Assembly: GCF_003258835.1 (NCBI RefSeq)
Contig: NZ_NPEV01000016.1
Span: 1 to 58,135, forward strand
DNA from: Rhodobium orientis
Lineage (GTDB): Bacteria; Pseudomonadota; Alphaproteobacteria; Rhizobiales; Rhodobiaceae
Direction of reading: 5' to 3'
DNA length: 58,135 bases
Shown piece after piece: positions 8,130 through 16,669 of the stretch. Position 1 is the first letter of the stretch, and each line of letters starts with the position of its first letter. Both the position numbers and the translations under genes were made by a program. The notes under the pieces are model-generated. The model searched no databases. It was not told the DNA's origin and saw only the letters and a list, made by a program, of their open reading frames with translations.

Positions 8130-9746
8130 ATGAACGCTGATCCCGACAGCAACCGTCCGCCTTCGACGAAGGTCTCCAACCTCGCCCATTTCCTGACGCG
8201 GAACGCCGCCCGGCTCGGCGACCGGCCGGCCATCGTCTGGGGCGACACGGTCCTCACCTGGGCCGGCCTCGACGCCCGGGTCTCCGCGCTCGCCGCGGCG
8301 ATGCGCGACGACTACGGCATCGGGTTCGGCGACCGGGTGCTGCTGCATTCCCCCAATAGCAACCAGATCACCGAGACCATGCTCGCCTGCTGGCGGCTCG
8401 GCACCGTCTGGGTGCCGGCCAATTTCCGCCAGAGCGCCGACGAGGTCGCGTTCCTGGCTGAAAAGGCCGACGTCTCGTTGATGGTCTGCGAGGCCGGATT
8501 CCCCGACCACGCCGCCGCCTGCCTCGAAGGGACGCCACGGCTTCAGAAGGTGCTGCGCGTCGGGCCCGGCGATTTCGGCGACGACTATGAGGCCGCCGTC
8601 GCCCGGCACCTCGGCACCGACGTCGCCAATGCCGAGGTCGACCGCGACGATCCCTGCTGGCTGTTCTTCACCTCCGGCTCCACGGGCCGCCCCAAGGCCG
8701 TGGTGCTGACCCACGGCCAGCTCACCTTCACCGCCCTCAACCACCTCGCCGACCTGATGCCCGGGACCGCGCCGGAGACCGACGCCAGCCTCGTCGTCGC
8801 GCCGCTGTCGCACGGCGCCGGCATGCACCAGCTCACGCAGATCGTCGCCGGCGTCACCAGCATCCTGACGCCGAAGGGAAAGTTCGACCCGGCGAAAGCC
8901 TGGGACCTGATCGAGCGCTACCGGATCACCAACCTCTTCACCGTCCCAACCATCGTCAAGATGCTCACCGAGTCCCCCGCCGTCGACGCCTTCGACCATT
9001 CCAGCCTGCGCTACGTCATCTATGCCGGCGCGCCGATGTACCGGGAGGACCAGAAATTCGCCCTGAAGAAGCTCGGCAAGGTGCTGGTGCAGTATTTCGG
9101 GCTAGGCGAGGTCACCGGCGCGATCACCGTGCTGCCGCCGGGTGAGCATTACGAGGAGGACGTGCCGGAGGCCCGCATCGGCACCTGCGGCATCGAGCGC
9201 ACCGGTATCGAGGTCAGCATCCAGGACGATTTCGGCCGACCGCTCGGGTCGAACGAGACCGGCGAGATCTGCGTGACCGGCCCGGCCGTCTGCGCCGGCT
9301 ATTTCCGCGACGACCACGCCAACGCCGCGGCCTTCCGCAATGGCTGGTTCCGCACCGGCGACCTCGGCCATCTCGACCGCGAGCGCTTCCTCTACATCAC
9401 CGGCCGCGCCTCCGACATGTACATTTCCGGGGGATCGAACGTCTATCCGCGCGAGATCGAGGAGATCCTGCTCTCCCATCCGGCCTTGAGCGAGGTCGCG
9501 GTGCTCGGCGTGCCCGACCCGCAATGGGGCGAGTGCGGGTTGGCGGTCTGCGTGCCCGTATCGGGTGCCGCGCCTTCGGCGGAGGACCTCGCCGATTTCC
9601 TTTCCGCCAAGCTCGCCCGCTACAAGCTGCCGGCCCGCTACGTCTTCCTCGACGAAATGCCGAAGACCGGCTACGGCAAGATCACCAAAAAACTCGTCCG
9701 CGAGCACCTTGCCGCCGAGGGCCTGTTGGAAACCGCCCCGTCCTGA
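8130..9746 (+). CDS. AMP-dependent acyl-CoA synthetase/ligase
   Basis: 538 residues from ATG 8130 (MNADPDS). The frame is open further upstream, but that part is low-complexity Arg-rich sequence without similarity. Adenylation motifs are TSGSTGRPK (181-189), the YGA/QYFGLGE region, RTGDLG, and the C-terminal TGYGKITKK with catalytic Lys 517. The reaction is carboxylate + ATP + CoA to acyl-CoA. Its place at the end of the TRAP-transketolase-SDR operon suggests activation of a carboxylic acid product of the pathway. The 116-base gap before it leaves co-transcription likely but unproven. Chain-length specificity cannot be read off. Confidence 0.88.
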   Translation: MNADPDSNRPPSTKVSNLAHFLTRNAARLGDRPAIVWGDTVLTWAGLDARVSALAAAMRDDYGIGFGDRVLLHSPNSNQITETMLACWRLGTVWVPANFRQSADEVAFLAEKADVSLMVCEAGFPDHAAACLEGTPRLQKVLRVGPGDFGDDYEAAVARHLGTDVANAEVDRDDPCWLFFTSGSTGRPKAVVLTHGQLTFTALNHLADLMPGTAPETDASLVVAPLSHGAGMHQLTQIVAGVTSILTPKGKFDPAKAWDLIERYRITNLFTVPTIVKMLTESPAVDAFDHSSLRYVIYAGAPMYREDQKFALKKLGKVLVQYFGLGEVTGAITVLPPGEHYEEDVPEARIGTCGIERTGIEVSIQDDFGRPLGSNETGEICVTGPAVCAGYFRDDHANAAAFRNGWFRTGDLGHLDRERFLYITGRASDMYISGGSNVYPREIEEILLSHPALSEVAVLGVPDPQWGECGLAVCVPVSGAAPSAEDLADFLSAKLARYKLPARYVFLDEMPKTGYGKITKKLVREHLAAEGLLETAPS

Positions 9747-9768
9747 GCGGCGACGGGAGCCCGGCCGG

Positions 9769-10428
9769 CTATTCCTCCGACAAGTGATCGCGAATGAAGG
9801 ACGCCGTCGCCTCGTAATGGGCGGCGAGCAGCCCCTTCGCCTTGTCGGCATCGCGCGCAAGGGCGGCGTCGAGGATCGCCCGGTGTTCGGCCGCCACATC
9901 CCGCGAGCCCGTCTCCATCGACAGCGAAAACCGCCGATAGCGATCCGCGCGGCTGTAGAGAGTGCGGCAGAACTCCAAAAGGATCGGCGAGCCGCAGGCC
10001 GACACCAGCGTGTCGTGGAACTCCGAGTGCCGGGCCTCCCAGTGCTCGTCGTGCAGATTGGCGCCATTCTCGCGCCGGCGCGGCAGGTGCTCCAGGAGAT
10101 GCAGGCTGGAGATCAGCGCCGCCTCCCAGTGCTCGTCGCCGAGCCGGATGGATTCTTCCAGCGCCCAGCCCTCCACCCGGCTGCGCGTGCGAACGAGGTC
10201 GTCGAGTTCCGAGACGACAAGCTTGGTCACCCGGTAGCCGCGATTGTGTTCCACCTCGACGAGCCCGGCCGCCACCAGCCGCGTCAGCGCCTCGCGCACC
10301 GGCGAAACGCTCATGCCGCAGAACTCCTGCAGCTCCTGGAACCGGAGCTGCGCCCCGGGCGGGAACTCGCCGTTGATGATGGCGGACTGCAGGATCCGCC
10401 ATGCCGTTTCGCTTCGACTGCCTGTCAT
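9769..10428 (-). CDS. GntR-family regulator (FCD subfamily)
   Basis: 219 residues from ATG 10428. An open frame runs upstream for another 1.2 kb but only as the shadow of the next genes. The winged HTH is at about residues 10-70 (helix-turn-helix near 32-57, including GMSVSPVREALTRLVAAGLV). The C-terminal FCD effector domain includes the HxxFHDTLV metal/ligand histidine region and HRAILDAALARDADKA. It is divergent from the TRAP operon at 10666 and convergent with the acyl-CoA synthetase. It most likely controls the second TRAP operon through palindromes at 10441-10514. Confidence 0.9.
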   Translation of the reverse strand: MTGSRSETAWRILQSAIINGEFPPGAQLRFQELQEFCGMSVSPVREALTRLVAAGLVEVEHNRGYRVTKLVVSELDDLVRTRSRVEGWALEESIRLGDEHWEAALISSLHLLEHLPRRRENGANLHDEHWEARHSEFHDTLVSACGSPILLEFCRTLYSRADRYRRFSLSMETGSRDVAAEHRAILDAALARDADKAKGLLAAHYEATASFIRDHLSEE

Positions 10429-10440
10429 GCTCTCGTCACC

Positions 10441-10514
10441 GATTTTCGAAAATCTTGACCTTCTTTGAAAATCATGCTCCTTTTCAATAGTGCCTGGCGT
10501 CGGGATTGAAAAGG
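10441..10514. promoter_or_regulatory. Palindromes in gntR-TRAP intergenic region
   Basis: A perfect 14-base palindrome GATTTTCGAAAATC lies at 10441-10454, just 12 bases ahead of the gntR start. Further on, CCTTTTCAAT (10479-10488) is exactly inverted as ATTGAAAAGG (10505-10514), with 16 bases between. Both are AT-rich against the background and lie in the 237-base divergent region, so they are good candidates for autoregulatory and operon operators of the GntR protein. The second could also fold as a hairpin in RNA. Confidence 0.55.
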
Positions 10515-10665
10515 GAAATGTCTCCGGCAGCCCCGATTTGCCCCATCCGGCAGCGGCCAGACGACGGCCGTCGCGGGAAGGCTGACCCAGGCACAGGAAT
10601 TCCCACGGCGCCGGACGGTGCGTCCAAGGCAATAGAAGAGTTTTCGAAGAAGGGAGAAAGAAGCC

Positions 10666-11652
10666 GTGTTCAAACCCATTATTGGCGTGCTCGCGCTGGT
10701 TGCCGCATCCGCGATCAGTTTTACGGCACACGCCGCGGAAGTGACAATTCGCTTCCCCGTGGAGTACTCGCTGGAAATCACCCCCGGCAAGGCGAACGCC
10801 GAGTTCAAGCAGCTCGTCGAGGAACGCTCCAACGGCCGCATCGAGGTCAAGCTGTTCCCCAACGGCAGCCTCTACAAGGGCCTCGACCTGGTGCAGGCGG
10901 TCCTGCGCGGCGACGCGGAAATGACGACGCTGATCCAGGCCTACTGGAGCGCCCTGTCGCCGAAGACGGCCGTGTTCGAGCTGCCTTACGTGTTCCCGAC
11001 CAAGGAAGCGTTCTACCGCGCGGTGGACGACGGTTTCTTCCAGGTCGCCTATGGCGAGGTCGAGGAAAAGGGCGCCAAGCTGATCACGGTGCTGCCCTTC
11101 GACTACCTGGTCCCCGGCGCCCGCGATACCGCGATCGTCGAGCCGACCGACTTCAAGGGCCTGAAGTTCCGCGGCCTCGGCAAGGTCAACCTCGCCATGC
11201 TGGAGCTTCTCGGCGCCACGCCGGTCTCGCTCAACTTCGCCGAGGTCTCGCCGGCGATCCAGCAGGGCCTCATCGACGGTCTCAACGTTCCGACCGACAA
11301 CTACATGATCTACAAGTGGAACGAGACCATCAAGAACGTCACCTACGCGCCCTATTACATCGCCTACTACCCGTGGACGGTGAACGCGAAATGGTGGAAC
11401 GGCCTCGACCCGGAGCTGCGTGAGATCATCCAGCAGGCAGCGACCGACGTCGCCGTCAAATACCGGCCGATCGCCGCCGCCAATTCCGAAAAGGCCATCG
11501 AGGACATGCGCGCCGCCGGCGTCAACGTCCACGTCCAGACGCCGGAAGACATCGAGAAATGGATCGCGGCCACCCAGCCGGTCTGGGACCAGTTCAAGAG
11601 TCAGATCGGCGAGGACCTGATTGACCGCGTGCTGACCTACCGCGAGGAATGA
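10666..11652 (+). CDS. TRAP transporter substrate-binding protein (DctP family)
   Basis: 328 residues with a Sec signal (hydrophobic 5-20, cleavage after THA near 23). The core includes EERSNGRIEVKLFPNGSLY and FKGLKFRGLGKVNLAMLELLGATPVSLNFAEVSPAIQQGLIDG, the DctP ligand-binding region. Start GTG 10666 is supported by an AGGGAG about 14 bases upstream and by the signal peptide. It is the first gene of a three-part TRAP system (DctQ overlaps it, DctM follows). Its ligand site differs clearly from that of the DctP at 2298, so a different substrate is likely. The downstream lactonase and FAH genes suggest a sugar acid or related carboxylate. Confidence 0.9.
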   Translation: MFKPIIGVLALVAASAISFTAHAAEVTIRFPVEYSLEITPGKANAEFKQLVEERSNGRIEVKLFPNGSLYKGLDLVQAVLRGDAEMTTLIQAYWSALSPKTAVFELPYVFPTKEAFYRAVDDGFFQVAYGEVEEKGAKLITVLPFDYLVPGARDTAIVEPTDFKGLKFRGLGKVNLAMLELLGATPVSLNFAEVSPAIQQGLIDGLNVPTDNYMIYKWNETIKNVTYAPYYIAYYPWTVNAKWWNGLDPELREIIQQAATDVAVKYRPIAAANSEKAIEDMRAAGVNVHVQTPEDIEKWIAATQPVWDQFKSQIGEDLIDRVLTYREE

Positions 11653-12152
11653 TGCTGCATCGCTTCGAGCGCATCCTGGCACGCCTGGAGGACGCCCTTG
11701 CCGGCGTCCTCCTTGCCGCCGTGCTCTTCGTCATCACCTACGAAATGGTCCTGCGCGGGCTGTTCGGCCACTCCAACCTGTGGACCGACGAACTCTCGCG
11801 CGTCCTGCTGGTGACCATGGTCTATATCGGCGTCATCGGCGTCACCCGCGACGGCGGCAACATCAAGGTCGAGCTCATCGTCTCCGCCCTCGGCGAGAAG
11901 ACCCAGAAGGTGCTGGTCAAGATCGTCGACGTCCTCTGCCTCGTCTTTTCCCTGGCCGCGACCTGGCTCGGCATCGAATACGTCATCGAATCCATCGGTT
12001 TCGGCATTTCGTTCGCCCATTCCAACCTGCCCTTCCCGGTCTGGGTCTCGCAGCTTATCGTCCCCATCGCCTTCGGGATGATCAGCATCCGTCTCGTTCT
12101 GCGCATTGCCGGCATCGGCCCGAGCGAGCCCGCGCCAAGCGTCGAGGTCTGA
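11649..12152 (+). CDS. TRAP transporter small permease (DctQ)
   Basis: 167 residues, four predicted membrane helices. The conserved segment LFGHSNLWTDELSRVLLVTMVYIGVIG is typical of DctQ. ATG 11649 overlaps the stop of the binding-protein gene by four bases, and the large subunit starts 6 bases after its end, so the three are translationally linked. It supports assembly of the DctM channel for sodium-coupled import. Confidence 0.88.
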   Translation: MMLHRFERILARLEDALAGVLLAAVLFVITYEMVLRGLFGHSNLWTDELSRVLLVTMVYIGVIGVTRDGGNIKVELIVSALGEKTQKVLVKIVDVLCLVFSLAATWLGIEYVIESIGFGISFAHSNLPFPVWVSQLIVPIAFGMISIRLVLRIAGIGPSEPAPSVEV

Positions 12153-12157
12153 TCCCG

Positions 12158-13423
12158 GTGGCCGCAACCCTCATCATTCTCGTCCTCGGCTTTCTGGCCA
12201 TCGGCATGCCCGTCGCCTTCGCGCTGTGGCTGACCGGCCTGATCACCGTCGTCCTGTTTGGCGTGACCTCGTTCACCCAGATCGCCCAGTCGATCTATTC
12301 CGGGCTCGACAGCTTCATCCTGCTTGCCATCCCGTTCTTCATCCTCGCCGGCAACATCATGCTGCACTCGGGATTCGCGCGGTATCTGTTCGACTTCATG
12401 CAGAGTCTCGTCGGCGGCATTCCGGGCGGCGCCTCGGTCGGTGCCAGCGGCTCGGCCGCCGTCTTCGGCGCCATGACCGGATCGTCGGTGGCCTCCGCCG
12501 CGGCGCTCGGCCGGGTCATGATCCCGGTGATGGAGACCCTCGGCTACCCGCGCAAATACACGGCCGGCCTGATGGCCGCCGGCGGCACCCTCGGCCTCTT
12601 GATCCCGCCGAGCGTCACCCTCGTCATCTATGGCGAAATGGCCCAGCAGTCGGTCCGCGACCTGTTCATTGCCGGCGTCGTTCCCGGCATCTGCGCCGCC
12701 AGCGTCATATCGCTCGTCGGCTTCGCCATCGCCATCCGCAAGCGCTACGGCATCAGCTCCGAGGCCTTCTCGTTTCAGCGCGTGCGCAAGAGCTTTGTGA
12801 AGGCCGCCCCCGCCCTCGTCATGCCGGTGGTCGTCCTCGGCGGCATCTATTCCGGCGTCTTCACGCCCACGGAAGCCGCCGCCGCATCGGTCGTCTACGG
12901 CCTCGCCGTCGGCATGCTGGTCTACCGCAGCATCAAGGTCTCCGACCTGCCGCGCATATTCGTGGAAAGCGCCCGCGGCACCTCGTCCGTACTGTTCATC
13001 CTGTCCGGCGCCCTCTTCGTCGGCTTCCTGGCAACGCTCGCCGGCATTCCCCAGTCGATCGTCCATGCCATCGAGGTGCTGGACCTATCACCGCTCGCCT
13101 TCCTCGCCATCACCAGCATCGTCCTGATCATTCTCGGCTGCTTCCTCGACGGCTTCACGCTGCTGACGGTCGTCGCCCCGCTCCTCCTGCCGAGCGTCGT
13201 CAGCCTCGGCATCAACCCGATCCACTTCGCCATCGTTCTCGTGCTCAACATCGAGATCGCGGCGATCACTCCGCCGATCGGGCTCAACCTGTTCGTGATC
13301 GCCGGCATTTCCGGCACCACCATGCAGGAGGTCGTCGTCGGTTCGACGCCCTTCGTGCTGGCGCTGTTCGCCGTGCTCGTGATCGTCATGCTGTTCCCGA
13401 CCCTGTCGCTCATTCTAATCTAG
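12158..13423 (+). CDS. TRAP transporter large permease (DctM)
   Basis: 421 residues from GTG 12158; a longer open frame upstream overlaps dctQ and is not credible. About 12 membrane helices, with family features GMPVAFALWLTG at the N-terminus, the internal GASVGASGSAAVFGAMTGSSVASAAALG stretch, and AAITPPIGLNLFVIAGI near the end. It forms the transport channel of the system begun at 10666. The next gene starts 10 bases downstream. Confidence 0.9.
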   Translation: MAATLIILVLGFLAIGMPVAFALWLTGLITVVLFGVTSFTQIAQSIYSGLDSFILLAIPFFILAGNIMLHSGFARYLFDFMQSLVGGIPGGASVGASGSAAVFGAMTGSSVASAAALGRVMIPVMETLGYPRKYTAGLMAAGGTLGLLIPPSVTLVIYGEMAQQSVRDLFIAGVVPGICAASVISLVGFAIAIRKRYGISSEAFSFQRVRKSFVKAAPALVMPVVVLGGIYSGVFTPTEAAAASVVYGLAVGMLVYRSIKVSDLPRIFVESARGTSSVLFILSGALFVGFLATLAGIPQSIVHAIEVLDLSPLAFLAITSIVLIILGCFLDGFTLLTVVAPLLLPSVVSLGINPIHFAIVLVLNIEIAAITPPIGLNLFVIAGISGTTMQEVVVGSTPFVLALFAVLVIVMLFPTLSLILI

Positions 13424-13433
13424 AGGTTGACCG

Positions 13434-14333
13434 GTGACCCTTCCCATTGTCGATGCCCATCACCACGTCTGGCGGCTGGCGGACCAGCCCTGGCTCCAGG
13501 GCCCGTCCGTGCCGCGCATCTTCGGCGAATACGACCCCATCAAACGCGACTACCCGATGGCGGAGTATCTCGGCGACATCGAAGGATCGAACGTCGTCAA
13601 ATCGGTCTATGTGCAGACCAACTGGGCCAGGGAACGCGCGGTCGAAGAGGTCGAGTGGGTGCAGTCCATCGCCGATGAGACCGGCTGGCCGCACGGCATC
13701 GTCGGCTTCGTCGATTTCTTTGCCGACACTGCCTTCGAGACCCTGCAGCAGCACGCACGCGCGCCCTTGATGCGCGGCGTGCGCCAGCAGCTCCACTGGC
13801 ACGAGAACCCGCAATACCGCTTCGCCAGCGGCCCCAACGAGATGGCCTCCGAGACCTTCCGGGCCAACCTGGCGCGCCTTCCGGAGTTTGGCTGGCTGTT
13901 CGAATTGCAGGTCTTTGCCCCGCAGATGGCGGACGCGGCGGACCTCGTCAGAGCCTTCCCGCAGATCACCTTCGTGCTGGAACATGCCGGCATGCTGGAG
14001 GATACCTCCGACAAGGGCCGCGCGGACTGGCGCGAGGGCATGAAGCGGCTCGCGGAACACCCCAACGTCCACACCAAGCTCTCCGGCCTCGGCACCTTCG
14101 TCCATCAGAACGATCCCGAGCACATCGCCCGGATCTTTGCCGACACGGTGGAGATCTTCGGCGCGGAGCGCTGCGTCTGGGGCTCCAACTTTCCGATCGA
14201 AAAGCTCTGGACCGACTACGCCTCGCTCGCCGACGCCGCGAGGGCGGCCGTCGCCGGGCTGCCGGAAGCAAGCGCCCGGGCGATCCTCCACGACAATGCG
14301 GTGAAGCTTTACGGGCTCGATAGCGCGGGCTGA
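13434..14333 (+). CDS. Amidohydrolase-2 family, lactonase-like metal hydrolase
   Basis: 299 residues. The TIM-barrel amidohydrolase-2 pattern is clear: DAHHHVW (metal His 9 and His 11), QLHWHENPQYRF in mid-protein, VLEHAGM, and the CVWGSNFPIEKLW segment with the last acidic/metal region. Relatives include 2-pyrone-4,6-dicarboxylate lactonase and L-fucono/L-rhamnono-lactonases. It follows dctM by 10 bases and precedes an FAH-family hydrolase. Together they resemble the non-phosphorylated deoxy-sugar-acid routes in which a lactonase and a 2,4-diketo-acid hydrolase act. GTG start. Confidence 0.85.
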   Translation: MTLPIVDAHHHVWRLADQPWLQGPSVPRIFGEYDPIKRDYPMAEYLGDIEGSNVVKSVYVQTNWARERAVEEVEWVQSIADETGWPHGIVGFVDFFADTAFETLQQHARAPLMRGVRQQLHWHENPQYRFASGPNEMASETFRANLARLPEFGWLFELQVFAPQMADAADLVRAFPQITFVLEHAGMLEDTSDKGRADWREGMKRLAEHPNVHTKLSGLGTFVHQNDPEHIARIFADTVEIFGAERCVWGSNFPIEKLWTDYASLADAARAAVAGLPEASARAILHDNAVKLYGLDSAG

Positions 14334-14411
14334 TCCCGCGCATCGCATCCGGACGCTTCACTCCACGACTCTCCCAAGACACACGACGAAGAAATTAGAA
14401 AGGACATCAGC

Positions 14412-15251
14412 ATGCGGTTGATCCGCTATGGTGAGCCGGGACAAGAAAAGCCCGGCATTCTGGATACTGAAGGCCGGGTTCGCGATCTCTCCGCCACGCT
14501 CGACGACCTCGGCGCCGCGTCCCTCGGCCGCGACGCGCTCGAACGCCTCAAGGGCGTCGACGTCGCCGGCCTGCCGCTCGTGGCTGAGGGCACGCGGCTC
14601 GGGCCCTGCGTTGCCAATGTCGGCAATTTCGTCGCCGTCGGCCTCAACTATTCCGACCACGCGGCCGAGACCGGCGCGGCGATCCCGGCCGAGCCGATCC
14701 TCTTCAACAAGGCCCCCTCCTGCATCATCGGCCCGAATGACGATGTCGTCATTCCGCGCGGCTCCACCAAGCTCGACTGGGAGGTCGAACTGGCGCTCGT
14801 CATCGGCGAGACCTGCAGCTATGTGAGCGAGGAGGAGGCGCTGTCCTACGTCGCCGGCGCATGCCTTTGCAACGACGTCTCGGAACGCGCGTTTCAGAAC
14901 GAGCGCGGCGGCACCTGGACCAAGGGCAAGGGCTGCCCGACCTTCGGCCCGCTCGGCCCCTGGCTCGTCACCCTCGACGAGATCGACGACCTGCAGGACC
15001 TCGACATGTGGCTCGACGTCAACGGCAACCGCCGGCAGACGGGCAATACCTCGACCATGATCTTCAACTGCGCCTTCCTCGTCCACTACATCTCGCAGTT
15101 CATGATCCTCAGGCCGGGCGACGTCATCACCACCGGCACGCCCCCCGGCGTCGGCCTCGGCATGAAGCCGCAGACCTTCCTGAAGGAGGGCGACCGCATG
15201 AGCCTCGGCATCAAGGGCCTCGGGACCCAGGAACAAACGGTCCGCGCCTGA
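14412..15251 (+). CDS. Fumarylacetoacetate hydrolase (FAH)-family protein
   Basis: 279 residues. The FAH fold is shown by VGLNYSDHAAE, ILFNKAPSCIIGPND, the metal ligands Glu 124, Glu 126 and Asp 155 (DWEVELALV, CLCNDVSER), and GDVITTGTPPGVG. The subgroup includes ureidoglycolate lyase and 2,4-diketo-3-deoxy-L-fuconate hydrolase, so cleavage of a C-C bond in a diketo acid is the most likely reaction. AAAGGA before ATG 14412 supports the start. It ends the TRAP operon begun at 10666. No dehydratase or dehydrogenase needed for a full fuconate-type route is adjacent. Confidence 0.88.
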   Translation: MRLIRYGEPGQEKPGILDTEGRVRDLSATLDDLGAASLGRDALERLKGVDVAGLPLVAEGTRLGPCVANVGNFVAVGLNYSDHAAETGAAIPAEPILFNKAPSCIIGPNDDVVIPRGSTKLDWEVELALVIGETCSYVSEEEALSYVAGACLCNDVSERAFQNERGGTWTKGKGCPTFGPLGPWLVTLDEIDDLQDLDMWLDVNGNRRQTGNTSTMIFNCAFLVHYISQFMILRPGDVITTGTPPGVGLGMKPQTFLKEGDRMSLGIKGLGTQEQTVRA

Positions 15252-15290
15252 AAACAATCGTCGGGTCGGCTCCAAGTCCTCCAGCTTGCA

Positions 15291-16532
15291 TCAGCCGACA
15301 AGGCGCAAGAGGGCGTTCAGCATGAGCTGGGCGCCCTTTTCGATGTCGGCCCCGTCGCTCCATTCCGCCGGCGCATGGCTGATGCCGGCGCGGCTCGCAA
15401 TGAAGATCAGCCCGGAGGGTGCGAGCGACTGCATCGTCTGGGCGTCGTGGCCGGCGCCGGACGGCATGGAGAGAAAGTCGAGGCCAAGCTTGTCCGCCTC
15501 GCCCATCAGCATCTCTTGCAGGCCGGCATCGAGCGCGACCGGCGCGAGCCAGCTTTTTTCGACAATCTCATGCACCAGCCCGTGCGCCGTGGCGGCGGCT
15601 TCGACGTCAGCGACGACCGCATCGCGCAAGGCCCGCATCACCTCTCCCGACGTATCGCGGAGGATGACGGAGAACTCCGCGACACCGGGGATGGTGTGGG
15701 CGAAGTTCGGCTGAACGTCGACCTTGCCGATGGTGACGCGGCTCTCCTCCGTCCCGAACCGCTCGATGAGCGCGGGGATGCCGGCGGCCACAGAAGCAAG
15801 GCCGGCGAAGGCGTCGGCGCGCATCTCCATCGGCGTCGTGCCGGAGTGGTTGGCGACACCCGTAAACCGGACCTGCAAAAAGCAGACGCCGGATATGGCG
15901 GTGACGATCCCGAGCGGGATTTTTGAGCGCTCCAGCACCGGCCCCTGCTCAATATGGAGTTCCAGGAACGCCTCGATCGCGCCCGGCAGCCACGCGGCAT
16001 CGAGGGCCTTATGGGCATCGAGCCGCTGCGCCGCCATCGCATCGACGAGACGAATGCCGTCGGCGTCCGACGCCGTGTCGATCCAGTCGCGGGTCACCGT
16101 TCCGGCGATCGCCTGCGAGCCCAGCATGCCGCCGAACCGGCCCTCCTCCTCGGCGGTCGCGACAACCGTCACCGCCGTCTTCGGTGTGACGCCGGCATCC
16201 TTCATTGCCCGCACGCATTCCAGCGCCACGCACACCCCGAGGGAGCCGTCGAAGGCGCCGCCCTCCGGCACCGTGTCGAGATGGGAGCCGGCCATGACGC
16301 ACGGTCCCTCCGCCGGGCCGAAGCGACCGAAGAGATTGGCGACGCCGTCGCGGCTGACGGCGAGACCGTCGGCTTTCATTTCGCCGGCTAACCAGTCCCG
16401 CGCCGCCATGTCGGCGTCCGAATAGCCGATGCGGTTATGGCCGCCGGTTGTCTCGTTGATGCCGAAGGCGTTGACGCCGTCCAGGAGGCGGCGGAGGCGG
16501 TTCATATCGATGACAGGTGGCTGGGAGGACAT
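15291..16532 (-). CDS. M20-family Zn amidohydrolase (N-carbamoyl amino acid/allantoate hydrolase type)
   Basis: 413 residues from ATG 16532; a longer frame from 16601 is possible but starts inside the divergent control region. Metal-site motifs are GSHLDTVPEGG (His 84), the bridging Asp 95 in FDGSLG, TAEEEGRFGG (Glu 128-130), LHIEQGPVLE, and the C-terminal PSGAGHDAQ. This set marks the hydantoinase/carbamoylase group (HyuC, AllC, UAH). It removes a carbamoyl or ureido group in that family. It is divergent from a peptide-type ABC importer at 16670, suggesting that the imported compound is an amide, ureide or peptide-like molecule. Confidence 0.87.
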   Translation of the reverse strand: MSSQPPVIDMNRLRRLLDGVNAFGINETTGGHNRIGYSDADMAARDWLAGEMKADGLAVSRDGVANLFGRFGPAEGPCVMAGSHLDTVPEGGAFDGSLGVCVALECVRAMKDAGVTPKTAVTVVATAEEEGRFGGMLGSQAIAGTVTRDWIDTASDADGIRLVDAMAAQRLDAHKALDAAWLPGAIEAFLELHIEQGPVLERSKIPLGIVTAISGVCFLQVRFTGVANHSGTTPMEMRADAFAGLASVAAGIPALIERFGTEESRVTIGKVDVQPNFAHTIPGVAEFSVILRDTSGEVMRALRDAVVADVEAAATAHGLVHEIVEKSWLAPVALDAGLQEMLMGEADKLGLDFLSMPSGAGHDAQTMQSLAPSGLIFIASRAGISHAPAEWSDGADIEKGAQLMLNALLRLVG

Positions 16533-16591
16533 GGCGGGGACGAAAGGTCCTTTCGGGGACAACGGATCGAAGAACGTCAGGATTGCACAAA

Positions 16592-16609
16592 AATTTATCA
16601 TAATAAATT
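16592..16609. promoter_or_regulatory. Palindrome in divergent promoter region
   Basis: AATTTAT-CATA-ATAAATT has perfect 7-base arms. It lies in the AT-rich 137-base gap between the M20 hydrolase and the ABC binding-protein gene. Its place suits an operator for both, perhaps bound by the GntR protein at the end of the ABC operon (22146). Confidence 0.5.
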
Positions 16610-16669
16610 GTTGCGCATATTTTAATTTTCAGGATTAATTGACGCCAGTCCGAAACGATGGAGATCGCC

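Noticed and set aside
10429-11682. N-terminal extension of the GntR frame by over 400 codons
   Set aside because: It is opposite the next TRAP gene and crosses the divergent control region; the HTH domain starts right after ATG 10428.
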